Assembly: GCA_900766045.1 (NCBI GenBank) | Contig: CAAFTW010000025.1 | Location: 1-64,000, forward strand | Source of the DNA: Clostridia bacterium | Lineage (GTDB): Bacteria; Bacillota; Clostridia; Peptostreptococcales; Anaerovoracaceae | Length of the DNA: 64,000 bases | Reading direction: 5' to 3' | Part shown: piece after piece, positions 34,823-44,592 of the stretch | Position numbering within the stretch: position 1 is the first letter of the stretch | Layout of the letters: every line of letters begins with the position of its first letter | Notes under the pieces: generated by a model | What the model saw: only the letters and a program-made list of their open reading frames with translations | Told to the model about the DNA's origin: nothing | Database searches by the model: none | Position numbers and translations under genes: made by a program

Positions 34823-35423
34823 CGGATCAGTACTCACAGTCTCCTATGACAAGGCGGATCTTAAGCGCTTTGAGGAAGCGCTTAAAGACATTGACCATAA
34901 TACCCCGGTTGATCTTGCCTGGGCGAAGAACCGTACAGCCACGTACACACAGCGCCTGCTTGCCAGCTACGCGGCATCGCGGTACCGGATAAAGAAAAGC
35001 ACCGTCAGGACGCATATCCTCAAAAGAAGCGCAAATGCCTCGGGAAGAAATGCAGTGCTTGCTATCCGTGATGAGACAAGGCCTTTGTCAGAGTTCCGCG
35101 TGACCCATCCAAAAAAGGCAGAACCTAAGGGTGCTCAGTTTAAAGGAAACGGTGTTAAGCCTCTGACAATAGGGACAGCAAATAAGGTTTTTTGGGCCAC
35201 TATGAAGAGCGGTCACATCGGAGTCTTTCGTCGGAAAGGCCGCAGTCGTCTGCCGATTAAGCAGCTGATGGGTACCTCAATCCCGAAGATGATGGACAAC
35301 TCCAGCGGAGAGGGCGCCTGGCAGAAGGCAAGAGACGAGGTTGCGGCTAAGCTCCTGGAGTATACGGAAAAGCGCATGCAGTATAGAATCCGCAAAGCTG
35401 CAGCAGGAGGGAAATTTGAGTAA
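34797..35423 (+). CDS. Minor tail protein Z-like
   Basis: A 208-aa basic protein resembling lambda gpZ-type tail-completion proteins (KNRTATYTQRLLASYAASRY, RIKKSTVRTHILKRSA, GHIGVFRRKGRSRLPIKQL). Expected at the head-tail junction. Confidence 0.8.
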   Translation: MAVADVSSNGSVLTVSYDKADLKRFEEALKDIDHNTPVDLAWAKNRTATYTQRLLASYAASRYRIKKSTVRTHILKRSANASGRNAVLAIRDETRPLSEFRVTHPKKAEPKGAQFKGNGVKPLTIGTANKVFWATMKSGHIGVFRRKGRSRLPIKQLMGTSIPKMMDNSSGEGAWQKARDEVAAKLLEYTEKRMQYRIRKAAAGGKFE

Positions 35424-35890
35424 TGTACGATCTTAAAAGAGCATTGATAAAGGATCTGCAGACTGTATTCAAAGATCCTCTCTATAAAGCTCCGGATAAA
35501 GCTGATGGAAAGACGATCCACGTCTTCCGGAACCTTCCGCCTCTGCATGATGACCCTGCAGATGACGATGACGACTTTGACTATTTAGCCGTTTACGTCT
35601 CTGACGGACAGAGAAACAGCGCAACAGAGCCGGAGCAGATGACCGCGCATATCGTGTGCGGAGTCTTTGATGACAGTCAGGACTGGGCGGGTGCCGACAC
35701 GCTGGATCTGATCATTGAGCGGATCCTTAATCACTATGATGCAGCTCCTCTGCTGGATAAGCAGTTCCGCTGCACTTTCCCGCGGAATTATACGACCGTA
35801 ATCGACGATGACACTTTTCCTTATTTTTTCGCGGTTGTCAGCCTGACGTTTGAGCGCATCACACCGGAAGAGGAGGATCCATATGTCTAG
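35423..35890 (+). CDS. Probable tail terminator/completion protein
   Basis: A 155-aa protein starting on the last base of the Z-like gene. HVFRNLPPLHDDPADDDDDF and AHIVCGVFDDSQDWAGADTL are seen in phage proteins at this position, between gpZ and the sheath. Assigned mainly by order. Confidence 0.65.
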   Translation: MYDLKRALIKDLQTVFKDPLYKAPDKADGKTIHVFRNLPPLHDDPADDDDDFDYLAVYVSDGQRNSATEPEQMTAHIVCGVFDDSQDWAGADTLDLIIERILNHYDAAPLLDKQFRCTFPRNYTTVIDDDTFPYFFAVVSLTFERITPEEEDPYV

Positions 35891-36116
35891 CAGACGATTT
35901 ACACCACTTTGCTACGTCGGTCCAACGCAGGGCCGGCTGAAGCATGGCATGGTTTTTAAGGACCGTGAGGCTGTACAGGCCGCACGGATGAAGTATAAGG
36001 GTGAATATTTCGATGAGCTGCTTGTTCCTCAGGCAAAACAGCATGAGGCAGTCAAACAGATCAGAGAGGGTAAGGGCGCGGCCTATGTTTTTTACAAGCG
36101 CGCAGAAAAGGAGTAA
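35883..36116 (+). CDS. Small structural-region protein, unknown
   Basis: A 77-aa protein starting at ATG 35883, overlapping the previous gene by 8 bp. Basic, with VGPTQGRLKHGMVFKDREAV. It sits just before the sheath gene. Not recognised. Confidence 0.6.
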   Translation: MSSRRFTPLCYVGPTQGRLKHGMVFKDREAVQAARMKYKGEYFDELLVPQAKQHEAVKQIREGKGAAYVFYKRAEKE

Positions 36117-36119
36117 CAC

Positions 36120-37628
36120 ATGGCTAAATACAAGCATGGTATTTACGTCACAGAGGTCCCGACAAAGATGCCGGTCCCGACTTACGGGACATCCGGTATC
36201 CAGGTGGTCATCGGTACTGCGCCGGTAAATCTGGCCGAGGATCCGACCTCTGTGACCAATAAGCCGATTTTAATTGAGTCTATGGACGACATGGTCGATA
36301 AGCTCGGCTATCAGGGTCCGGAGACAGATGCAAACGGGGTGAGTAAGTTTACCTACACGCTGGCGGAATCCGCTTATGCGTCTTTCGCACTGTCCAAGTG
36401 CGCTCCGGTTGTCATGATCAACGTGCTGGATCCAGCTAAGCACGTAAAGGACCTGACATCGGAGACAGTCAATGTGGCAAACCGCATGGCAACGCTTAAG
36501 CATACAGGCGTGCTGTTGGATACGGTCAAGGTAACCACGTCTGCGGACAAGGCTCTGGTAAGAGACACAGACTATACCCTGACCTTTACGGATGAGGGCC
36601 TGGTTGCGATTGGTCTGATGTCCTCCGGAGCTGCAGCATCGGAAAAGACACTTAAGATTACAGCAAAGCAGCTGGATCCGTCCAAGGTTACAGCCGAGGA
36701 TATCATCGGAGGGATTGACGGAGATGGAGTCGCTACCGGTATCGCCTGCGTAAGGGATGTCTACTCCAGATGTCATGTTATCCCGGCAACCCTGCTTGCA
36801 CCGGGTTTTGATGATCAGGCGGCAGTCGGAGCGGCACTGATCGCAGAGACCAAGGACATCGACGGAGTCTTCCGCGCCTTTGCTCTGCTGTCTCTCAATA
36901 CTGGCAACGACACAGGCAAGTGGACGGTAGCAAGCCTTAAGACGGATAAGGAAAACAACGCCTATGCATCTGCAGACGCGGCTGCACTCTGGCCTTACTA
37001 CGTCAAAGCAGGATCAGACAATACCTGCATGCACTTTACCGCAGTCTTCGGTGCGGGTATGCAGGCACAGGATGCCGCTAACGGCGATTGCCCGAGCACT
37101 GCCCCATCCAACATCAACATGGGGATCACCGGAGCGGGCTTTGTCACCAGTGAGGGCTTTAAAGAGCTTAACCTTAATCTGGATCAGGCGGCAGACATCA
37201 ACGGCCTGGGAATTGCAACCACCTGCTGGAAGCAGGGATGGAAGACCGCAGGTGTAGAGACATCTCTGTATCCTAATGTCACAGATGTCAAGGACCGTTT
37301 TATCAATGTCCGCCGTATGATGAGCTGGCAGGCGAATGTCTTTATCGTTCGCTATATGGACCGTCTGGACTCCAATATTTCTCACAGAGCGATCGAAGCT
37401 CTGGTAAACGACGAAAATGTCCGTTGCAACGCGCTGACGGCGCAGGGCAAGTGGGCTGGCGGAAGAATCGAGTTCCGTGACTCCGAGAATCCGATCACTG
37501 ATATCTTAGCTGGTAAGGTGAGATTTTATCAGTATGTCGCTCCTTTCACTCCGGCAAAGGAAATCTATGACACTCTGGAGTACAGCGCCGATATCCTGAA
37601 AGCAAATATCGCAGGAGGTGATAAATAA
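36120..37628 (+). CDS. Contractile tail sheath protein
   Basis: A 502-aa sheath protein. The opening KHGIYVTEVPTKMPVPTYGT and VVIGTAPVNL is typical of P2/Mu-type sheaths, as are the later FINVRRMMSWQANVFIVRYM and GGRIEFRDSENPITDILAGK. Its presence shows that the phage has a contractile tail. Confidence 0.93.
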   Translation: MAKYKHGIYVTEVPTKMPVPTYGTSGIQVVIGTAPVNLAEDPTSVTNKPILIESMDDMVDKLGYQGPETDANGVSKFTYTLAESAYASFALSKCAPVVMINVLDPAKHVKDLTSETVNVANRMATLKHTGVLLDTVKVTTSADKALVRDTDYTLTFTDEGLVAIGLMSSGAAASEKTLKITAKQLDPSKVTAEDIIGGIDGDGVATGIACVRDVYSRCHVIPATLLAPGFDDQAAVGAALIAETKDIDGVFRAFALLSLNTGNDTGKWTVASLKTDKENNAYASADAAALWPYYVKAGSDNTCMHFTAVFGAGMQAQDAANGDCPSTAPSNINMGITGAGFVTSEGFKELNLNLDQAADINGLGIATTCWKQGWKTAGVETSLYPNVTDVKDRFINVRRMMSWQANVFIVRYMDRLDSNISHRAIEALVNDENVRCNALTAQGKWAGGRIEFRDSENPITDILAGKVRFYQYVAPFTPAKEIYDTLEYSADILKANIAGGDK

Positions 37629-38161
37629 TGGCAAGTGGAATTTTTCCTACGATCATGAATAACTTCAACGTCTACAGCAACGGCACTGACAAGCTGATGG
37701 GCACTGGAAACGAAGTAAAGCTTCCTGATTATCAGCCGAAGACCGCAACCGGCGACTGGGCTGGTGCCGCGGGTGAGGTGGAAGTTCCGATTCAGGGTCA
37801 GCCGCAGAGCATGACCATAGAAATCAACTTTGATGTTCTGGATGATACAGCAATCGGGATCATCCAGGAGAGTGGCAAGGTTGATGTAACACTGAGAGGA
37901 TCGGTGCAGATGCTCGACATGTCTGATGCGTCCATCGTCAATAAACCGGCAAAGGTTGTCGTCAAGGGACTGCTCAAGCAGATAACCTTTGGATCCTTTA
38001 AAAAGTCAGAGAGCATGGGCGCATCTATTACTGTTGAGGCGCTTTACTACTCTTATACCTTCGGCGATTCGGGCGAGCCGAGTACTGAAATTGATAAGCT
38101 CAATAACGTTTGCAAAATCGGAGGGCAGGACCTGTCTTCCGACATTTCTCAGCAGATTTAA
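37628..38161 (+). CDS. Major tail tube protein
   Basis: A 177-aa protein starting on the last base of the sheath gene, the usual sheath-tube pair. FPTIMNNFNVYSNGTDKLMG and VEALYYSYTFGDSGEPSTEI match the P2 FII tube family. Forms the inner tube of the tail. Confidence 0.92.
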   Translation: MASGIFPTIMNNFNVYSNGTDKLMGTGNEVKLPDYQPKTATGDWAGAAGEVEVPIQGQPQSMTIEINFDVLDDTAIGIIQESGKVDVTLRGSVQMLDMSDASIVNKPAKVVVKGLLKQITFGSFKKSESMGASITVEALYYSYTFGDSGEPSTEIDKLNNVCKIGGQDLSSDISQQI

Positions 38162-38173
38162 GGAGGTTAAACC

Positions 38174-38587
38174 ATGGCAATCTATGATAATCAGGCGGGA
38201 GCTGCTCCGGCCTCTGAAGTAAAGGAAGAGACTGCAGTTAAAGAGGCAGAGACAACGGCTTCTGCAGAAGAGGAATCCGTGGAGGATTCGCTGAAACTGC
38301 ATTTTTCTGATCCTTTTAAGTATGAGGGTAAGACTTATACAGATCTGGATCTCACAGGTCTCTATGATATGACCGGAAAGGACTATATGATCTGCGAGCG
38401 CTACTGCAAGAAGACAGGCGGCTTCGAGGACAATATGGATCCAATGAAGGAGTTTTCCATGCCATTTGTCATCGCCTGCGCATCGAGAGCTACGGGTCAG
38501 CCGATGGAGTTTTTCGAGAAAATGAGCATCCGTAATCTGGTGCTGGTTAAAAATGCAGTCGTGGGTTTCATCTACGGAGAGGGTTAA
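38174..38587 (+). CDS. Tail assembly chaperone
   Basis: A 137-aa protein between tube and tape measure. A low-complexity acidic N-terminus is followed by LTGLYDMTGKDYMICERYCK and ASRATGQPMEFFEKMSIRNL, typical of phage tail assembly chaperones. The stop overlaps the next ATG (TAATG). Confidence 0.8.
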   Translation: MAIYDNQAGAAPASEVKEETAVKEAETTASAEEESVEDSLKLHFSDPFKYEGKTYTDLDLTGLYDMTGKDYMICERYCKKTGGFEDNMDPMKEFSMPFVIACASRATGQPMEFFEKMSIRNLVLVKNAVVGFIYGEG

Positions 38588-38745
38588 TGCCCCTCTCCGT
38601 TGAAACGCTGAGAAAAGAAGCGCTGTCCTGCGCAATGGCAGCGCATGGCGGAATAGAGTTTTTCTGGAATCTCCCTGTGACAGAGCTCTTTGACTGGGGC
38701 GATGCGGCGGCCAGAATGTACAAGGAAGCAGAGGAAAGGGGTTAG
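38587..38745 (+). CDS. Small protein before the tape measure, second chaperone-like frame
   Basis: A 52-aa protein (PLSVETLRKEALSCAMAAHG, FFWNLPVTELFDWGDAAARM) starting inside the TAATG of the chaperone gene. In P2-like phages the equivalent frame (E') is made by frameshifting from the first chaperone; here the stop-start overlap suggests re-initiation instead. It is below common gene-caller size limits. Confidence 0.75.
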   Translation: MPLSVETLRKEALSCAMAAHGGIEFFWNLPVTELFDWGDAAARMYKEAEERG

Positions 38746-38748
38746 CCT

Positions 38749-41070
38749 ATGGCATTTGCGAAAAAAGTAGGATTAGACGTTGTCATCGGCGGAAAAGTCT
38801 CCAGCTCTCTGGATACAGCTTTCGGCAAGGCTGCGTCACAGGTACGGACTGGCCTTGCTAAGGCAACGACGAAAGCCGGCAAGGCCGCCGCGATCAGCGG
38901 AGCCTTAGGCCCGCTACTGACAAAGGGCATCACCGTGCCGACCGTCGCAGCTCTTGGCGCGTCTGTCAAAGCAACAGTAGGCTTTGACAAGCAGATGAGC
39001 CGAGTCAAGGCTATCTCCGGTGCAACGGGCAAGCAATTTAAGGCCTTAAGAAAAGATGCCATTAAGCTCGGAGCAGACACTGCCTACTCTTCCACCGAGG
39101 CGGCAGAAGGTATGGAGAACTTGGCATCTGCAGGCTTTAACAGCAAGCAGATCATGGCTGCCATGCCTGGTATGCTTAACCTTGCGGCGGCATCCGGAGA
39201 AGACCTTGCAACCTCATCCGATATCGCGGCATCTGCGCTCCGAGGCTTTGGTCTTAAGGCATCCTCTGCCGGTCATGTAGCCAATGTGCTCGCGAAAAAT
39301 GCATCGAAAACCAATGCCGCGGTAGGAGACACCGGAGAAGCATTGAAGTATGTTGCGCCGGTTGCTCACTCCGCAGGACTGTCCCTGGAAGAGGTCACAG
39401 CGGCTATCGGAATCATGTCCAATGCGGGCATTAAAGGTACGCAGGCAGGAACCACACTCAGAGGCGCAATGACTAGAATCATGAAGCCGACGAAGCAGGT
39501 GCGGGATGGTCTGGATAAGCTCGGTGTCAGTCTCTATGACAAGCACGGCAAGATGCTGTCCTTAACGCAAATTATCGGAAAGCTGAAAACCGCAACTAAA
39601 GGCATGACTGACGAAGAGAAGCAGAACGCTCTCGCTAATATTTTTGGAACCAACTCTTTGTCCGGCATGCTGGCCTTAGTCAACGCCGGGCCTAAGGAGC
39701 TGGACAAGCTGACCAAGTCTTATAAGCACTCTAGTGGCTACGCAAAGAAGACGGCCGCTGAGATGATGAATAACCTGGCGGGAGCATGGGAGCAGATGAA
39801 AGGATCCCTTGAGTCTGCGGGAATCTCTATAGGAGACGCGCTGTCTCCTGGGCTGACCGCCCTGGCAAAAACCATCACAAAGGTAGTCAATGCCTTTAAC
39901 GAACTCCCGGAATCTGCGAAGCATGTCATTGCCTGGGCAATGGTTATTGCCGCAGCTATCGGACCTGCAATGGTTGCTTTCAGTAAATGCTACAAAGCCG
40001 CGAAGGATCTGATGGAGCTTAAGGCAGCTCTATCGGGATTGTCTTTGGCAGCGAATCCTGTAGCCGCAGCTATTATTGGTATAGGCGTTGCCGTCGGCTT
40101 GCTCGCAGTACTGATCTATAAAAACCGGAAAAAGATCGCCGCATCCTGGGGAAAAGTCAAAAAAGGACTTGGAGAACTGGGCGCCAATACGAAGAAAGAT
40201 CTGGCGGCGATGGGAAAGCACATCGCACACTGGGCAGAAGGCTGGAAGACGAACGCAGGTAAGATCAAGAAGTCTTGGGCTGGTGTCAAGAAGGGCCTTA
40301 GCACACTGGGCACCAATACCAAGGCGGGCTTGGCATCTATGAAGAAGCATGTGGTTGCCTGGGCGCGTGGATGGAAGACAAACGCTGGCAAGATCAAGAA
40401 GTCTATGGCAAACGTCCGGAAAGGTACTGCTCAGCTTAAGAAGAATGCCGTGCATGATATCTCTGCAATGGTTGCTAAGTGCAGGGCTAAATTTAGCAGC
40501 TTCCGGGCATCTGCAGGCGGACTGGTGTCCTATATTAAAGGCGCGTTCCTTAAAAAGTGGAATTCTGCATGGCACGCAGCTGGTTCACACTTTGCAAGTG
40601 CATGGTCTGGAATGAAGTCGGCAGCCAAATCCGCGATGAATTGGATCATCGGAAAAATTAACGGCTTTATCAGATCCGTTAACAGCATCCACGTTCCAAA
40701 CAGCAAACTGGTTCCTAAGGGTCTTCGCGGAGCTAGTCTTCACATCTCGACCATCCCGTATCTGGCTAAAGGAACAGCCAACTGGCCGGGTGGTCCTGCG
40801 ATCATCAATGAGAGAGCCATCGGAGGAGAGATTGTAGACCTGCCATCCGGAACCCGGGTGATCCCGCATGACTTAAGCAAGCAGGTGATTAAAAATTCCT
40901 CCAGCAGTGCTACAGTGACTTACGCTCCAGTCTATAACCTTTACGGCAATGCAACGGCTAATGACATCCGGAAGGCTGATCAGATGAGCCAGAAGGACTT
41001 TGAAAAGATGCTGAAAAGATATCAGCACGACAAGCAGGCAAGGAGCTTTAGAAAGGTGGTGTTTGAGTAA
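38749..41070 (+). CDS. Tail tape measure protein
   Basis: A 773-aa tape measure of the TP901 type. The opening has VATLGAS-like helices and FDKQMSRVKAISGATGKQFK, followed by LGADTAYSSTEAAEGMENLA and GIKGTQAGTTLRGAMTRI. Hydrophobic helices lie around 390-460. Residues about 475-560 contain tandem copies of a 43-residue unit (KHxxxWAxGWKTNAGKIKKS), encoded by a repeat of about 129 bp from 40180 to 40400. Tape measure length sets tail length, so unit number changes would alter the tail. Confidence 0.93.
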   Translation: MAFAKKVGLDVVIGGKVSSSLDTAFGKAASQVRTGLAKATTKAGKAAAISGALGPLLTKGITVPTVAALGASVKATVGFDKQMSRVKAISGATGKQFKALRKDAIKLGADTAYSSTEAAEGMENLASAGFNSKQIMAAMPGMLNLAAASGEDLATSSDIAASALRGFGLKASSAGHVANVLAKNASKTNAAVGDTGEALKYVAPVAHSAGLSLEEVTAAIGIMSNAGIKGTQAGTTLRGAMTRIMKPTKQVRDGLDKLGVSLYDKHGKMLSLTQIIGKLKTATKGMTDEEKQNALANIFGTNSLSGMLALVNAGPKELDKLTKSYKHSSGYAKKTAAEMMNNLAGAWEQMKGSLESAGISIGDALSPGLTALAKTITKVVNAFNELPESAKHVIAWAMVIAAAIGPAMVAFSKCYKAAKDLMELKAALSGLSLAANPVAAAIIGIGVAVGLLAVLIYKNRKKIAASWGKVKKGLGELGANTKKDLAAMGKHIAHWAEGWKTNAGKIKKSWAGVKKGLSTLGTNTKAGLASMKKHVVAWARGWKTNAGKIKKSMANVRKGTAQLKKNAVHDISAMVAKCRAKFSSFRASAGGLVSYIKGAFLKKWNSAWHAAGSHFASAWSGMKSAAKSAMNWIIGKINGFIRSVNSIHVPNSKLVPKGLRGASLHISTIPYLAKGTANWPGGPAIINERAIGGEIVDLPSGTRVIPHDLSKQVIKNSSSSATVTYAPVYNLYGNATANDIRKADQMSQKDFEKMLKRYQHDKQARSFRKVVFE

Positions 41071-41414
41071 TGTCGGAGACTTATGTGACGGTTCAGGGCG
41101 ACACTTTTGACAAGATCGCTTATGATCAGATGGACGATCATCTCCTGGTGGATCAGCTGATGCAGGCCAATCTGCCGCTGCTTGACACCGCCGTCTTTCC
41201 CGCGGGGGTTGAGATCACAATTCCAGATGTCATAGATGAGGAAGACTCAACCTATGACGATGAGCTTCTTCCGGATACTTCTGCGGATGATCTTCCGGAC
41301 GATGCCGACTCCGATGATGACGCAAGTTATGATGAGGATCCGAACGTGGATACGGAAGATAATGCTTACGATAGTGCTGCTATCCCTGATAACGGGAACG
41401 GCATTGACTGGTAG
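41070..41414 (+). CDS. LysM-like tail protein X with acidic tail
   Basis: A 114-aa protein. The first 55 residues (YVTVQGDTFDKIAYDQMDDH, ANLPLLDTAVFPAGVEITIP) match phage tail protein X, a LysM-like domain. The last 55 residues are almost all Asp, Glu and Ser and probably disordered. It overlaps the tape measure stop. Confidence 0.8.
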   Translation: MSETYVTVQGDTFDKIAYDQMDDHLLVDQLMQANLPLLDTAVFPAGVEITIPDVIDEEDSTYDDELLPDTSADDLPDDADSDDDASYDEDPNVDTEDNAYDSAAIPDNGNGIDW

Positions 41415-41421
41415 GTGTAGT

Positions 41422-44247
41422 ATGGCAACATCTAAAGAAAAAGTTAATCAGGAGGTCAAAGCAAACTCCAAGAAGACCAGCTCCGGAACGACGCAGAATC
41501 CGCGGTCGATATCCGTAGTTGCCACGCTTGATGGCGCTGACGTTTCATCGCGCCTGATTGACTCCGCATCCTTTACTGATGTGGCACACGGATCCAGTGA
41601 CTCCGCGGAGTTCAATCTGGACAATTCTGATCTGCACTACTTAAAGAAAGGCCTTCCGGGTAAAGCCGCGAAGGCCTATTTGAATATCAAGACGAAAGAC
41701 TGGACGATTCAGCCGGACACCACGATCAAGACAGGCAAGATGTACGTCGACAATATGACGGTCTCCGGTCCTGAGCCTGAATCTGTGCAGGTGCAGGCCC
41801 TGTCCATGCCATCATACTCCGGCTTTTCTGCCACAGAGCATCATAAGACCTATAAAAAGACAACGGCTAAGGCGATCCTTAAAAAGATTGCAAGCCGGGA
41901 CAAGATGAAGCTCAAGTACTACGGACCGACGATAAAGATTAAGACAATCCAGCAGGATGGAGCAACAGATTCCGATTTTGCTGTGGATCTCTGTGAGAGG
42001 TACGGTCTTAGGGTTAAGATTACCAATCGGACGCTCTATGTGTACAGTGCCGCGCGTTATGCGCAGAAAGCCGCAGCGATCACCATCAAGAGATCTGTAG
42101 CGGCATCGGGCTATGAGTACACGAACGACATTCAGGGCGCATACACCTACGCCACCAACACCTATCAGGACAAGAAGAAAAAGAAGGACATCAAGGTTAG
42201 TGTTGGCCATAAAAAGATCAAGACGACATATACCTACTACACACAGGCCACACTGAAGAGGTCAAAGAAAGCAAGAAAGAGCAAGAGCGGGCATGCTGCA
42301 TCGACGGGTACCTTTAAAAAGGGTGCCCGGCTGAAAGTGGTTAAGCTCTATGATGATGGCTGGGCAAAGATCGCAACGACAAAGACCTACACGAAAAAGG
42401 TCTGGATGCGCAACGGCTCCAAGGCCACAGGCAAGCTGGCGGCCCTTTTTAAGGTCTGCCGCTCACAGCTTGGAGTCAGGTCAGGACGTAAGTACGGGGT
42501 AAATGGTGCTTGGTGCGCAGGTTATGTGCTGTGGTGCTATAAGCACTCCGGGAACGGACATCTAGTAAGGGGCGTTTATCAGCCATTCGTAGTCAAGAAC
42601 TGGGTATACTGGGCTCAGAAACGGGGTAGATGGTCACACACTCCGCATCCAGGAGATCTGGTAGTGTTCAAATGGGCCGGTACGGGTAATCAATATGATC
42701 ATATCGGAATTGTTTATAAGGTGCACAGTGCGCATAACATTGAGACCTATGAGGGTAACACTACAGGAAACACAGGCGGAGCTCGGATGTGCCGGCACGT
42801 GCACCGGACTGCCGGAATGGTCGGGTATATTCACACCGGTATTGATGGAAATGGCTCCGGAATTGATGAAGACAAGATTTATAAGTCAACCGGTAAAAAT
42901 TTTACTTGGACAAAGGAATACTCCAATCAGGTCGCAATCAAGAGAATTTTTCACAAAACAGTTTACAGCTATGTGTATCTTGGCAAAGGCAAAGGAAAAA
43001 ACCGTAAGAATGCCAAGCTGAAGACAGTGAGAGTCGCGCATAAGCACAACATTTCAAGGACTTTGGCTGTTGATACCGCTGGCTATAACAAGACGGATGC
43101 GAAACGGATCGCGAAGTATAAGATGGCTCAGGCTAACGAAGCAATTGAGAAGCTGAGCATGACCATACCAGGGGGCTATGACCGCATCAAAGCAACAAAC
43201 ACCGTCCGCTTACCGGATGAGTGGGGTAAGCTTGCCGGCAAATGGTTTCTCGATCAGGTCACACATCAGGCGTCTTCCTCCGGCTTCTATACGCAGGAGC
43301 TTGAGATGCATAAAATTAACAGCACCAACGGCGGAAAGGTTTACCGGAAAAAGGGAGACAAGGTCAAGTTTAAGGGCGGATATGTGCACAGTTCATCTAA
43401 AGGCGGAAAAGCCACGAAGATCAAGGGCAGCATGAAAGTCAAAATTAAAAAGGTGGATACAAAAGGAAAGTATACCTATCAGATCGAGAGTCTGCCGACC
43501 TACTCCAAATGGAAGAAAAAGACGGTCAGTGTCAAAGGCTACGGCCCGTCTGACTGGAAGAACGGCAAAGGCTCAACCGGAAGGACGCTCACGAACCACT
43601 CCTGCGCCTGCGACTGGCTTCCACTAGGTTCCAAGGTCACAATCAACGGAAAGCAGTATACCGTGGATGACAGGACGCACGGGAAGAAGGGAATCCTGAT
43701 CTATCATACAGATAAAAATTATAAGCCGGGCGCCGCTAAGAGCATGACCATTAAATATAAGAAGGTCGAAAAGAAGACTAAAGTTCTTGGATGGGTCAGC
43801 AGTGCGGAGCTTGCATCACTGTCCTCTGCTCAGAAAAAGGCGGACAGCTCAAAGGCTTCTTCCGTAAACAAGCACGGCCGGATTTCAACCTCAAAAGGCG
43901 AGTTTAAGGTTGTTAAGACACTTAAAGCAAGTTTCTCCTACTACTCGACTCGCTATGGCTCATGGCTTATGGGTTATGCCGTCAAAGGCTGGACAGGCCT
44001 GTGTGTAGCGTCGAATAACTTTTCTAAAGTTCCACGCGGAAGTTACATCCGGATCATTGACAGCAGGCATCCGCTCAAAGGAAAAATAATGAAAGTCGTT
44101 GATTACGAAGAAGCGCAGGGCGGCCCGTCATGGCATGGCCTTGGTATTGATGTCCACTGCTCTGCTGCATATGCAAGAGCGCACGGCAATATGGCCACAG
44201 TTGGCCGATTTAACAACACAAAATTCCAGGTCTTAAAGAAGGTGTGA
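41422..44247 (+). CDS. Baseplate hub protein (gpD-like) fused to CHAP-type and 3D/RlpA-like domains
   Basis: A 941-aa protein from ATG 41422. The N-terminal part (SVVATLDGADVSSRLIDSAS, KAILKKIASRDKMKLKYYG) matches phage late-control D/hub proteins. The middle holds a CHAP-like amidase domain (NGAWCAGYVLWCYKHSGNGH, PHPGDLVVFKWAGTGNQYDH). The end has 3D/RlpA-like double-psi barrels (GYGPSDWKNGKGSTGRTL, HSCACDWLPLGSKVTINGKQ; VDYEEAQGGPSWHGLGIDVH). It is expected to form the central hub and digest cell wall during injection. The number of wall-active domains is unusual. Confidence 0.87.
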   Translation: MATSKEKVNQEVKANSKKTSSGTTQNPRSISVVATLDGADVSSRLIDSASFTDVAHGSSDSAEFNLDNSDLHYLKKGLPGKAAKAYLNIKTKDWTIQPDTTIKTGKMYVDNMTVSGPEPESVQVQALSMPSYSGFSATEHHKTYKKTTAKAILKKIASRDKMKLKYYGPTIKIKTIQQDGATDSDFAVDLCERYGLRVKITNRTLYVYSAARYAQKAAAITIKRSVAASGYEYTNDIQGAYTYATNTYQDKKKKKDIKVSVGHKKIKTTYTYYTQATLKRSKKARKSKSGHAASTGTFKKGARLKVVKLYDDGWAKIATTKTYTKKVWMRNGSKATGKLAALFKVCRSQLGVRSGRKYGVNGAWCAGYVLWCYKHSGNGHLVRGVYQPFVVKNWVYWAQKRGRWSHTPHPGDLVVFKWAGTGNQYDHIGIVYKVHSAHNIETYEGNTTGNTGGARMCRHVHRTAGMVGYIHTGIDGNGSGIDEDKIYKSTGKNFTWTKEYSNQVAIKRIFHKTVYSYVYLGKGKGKNRKNAKLKTVRVAHKHNISRTLAVDTAGYNKTDAKRIAKYKMAQANEAIEKLSMTIPGGYDRIKATNTVRLPDEWGKLAGKWFLDQVTHQASSSGFYTQELEMHKINSTNGGKVYRKKGDKVKFKGGYVHSSSKGGKATKIKGSMKVKIKKVDTKGKYTYQIESLPTYSKWKKKTVSVKGYGPSDWKNGKGSTGRTLTNHSCACDWLPLGSKVTINGKQYTVDDRTHGKKGILIYHTDKNYKPGAAKSMTIKYKKVEKKTKVLGWVSSAELASLSSAQKKADSSKASSVNKHGRISTSKGEFKVVKTLKASFSYYSTRYGSWLMGYAVKGWTGLCVASNNFSKVPRGSYIRIIDSRHPLKGKIMKVVDYEEAQGGPSWHGLGIDVHCSAAYARAHGNMATVGRFNNTKFQVLKKV

Positions 44248-44248
44248 T

Positions 44249-44590
44249 ATGCAGATCAGAAGAGCGACTGTGAAAAAGATTAATTACAAGAAGGGCACCG
44301 TCAAGGTGCTCTTTGACGATACAGGAAAAGAGAAGGAAGCGCTTGATGACGTCTGCGTCTGCTGCGGGTTTGCCAAATCAACGCGCATGCCGGACAAAGG
44401 TGCTCAGGTACTTGTTCTAATTGATGATGACATCGGCTCTGCCTACTGCCTGGGAGAGTTTTACAACGGAGCAGGCAGTAAGCCTAAGGCTGTGCCGACC
44501 AAGGATAAGTGGCAGATCGATGGCAGAGAGCTTACCATCAAAGCAAAGTCCATCACCTTTAAGACGGACAGCGGGACAAAGGAGTTTTAA
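44249..44590 (+). CDS. Baseplate spike/assembly protein, gpV-like OB fold
   Basis: A 113-aa protein directly after the hub. RRATVKKINYKKGTVKVLFD and DKGAQVLVLIDDDIGSAYCL are typical of the OB-fold part of gpV/gp5-type spike proteins. A short beta-helix-like end follows (ELTIKAKSITFKTDSG). Confidence 0.78.
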   Translation: MQIRRATVKKINYKKGTVKVLFDDTGKEKEALDDVCVCCGFAKSTRMPDKGAQVLVLIDDDIGSAYCLGEFYNGAGSKPKAVPTKDKWQIDGRELTIKAKSITFKTDSGTKEF

Positions 44591-44592
44591 AT

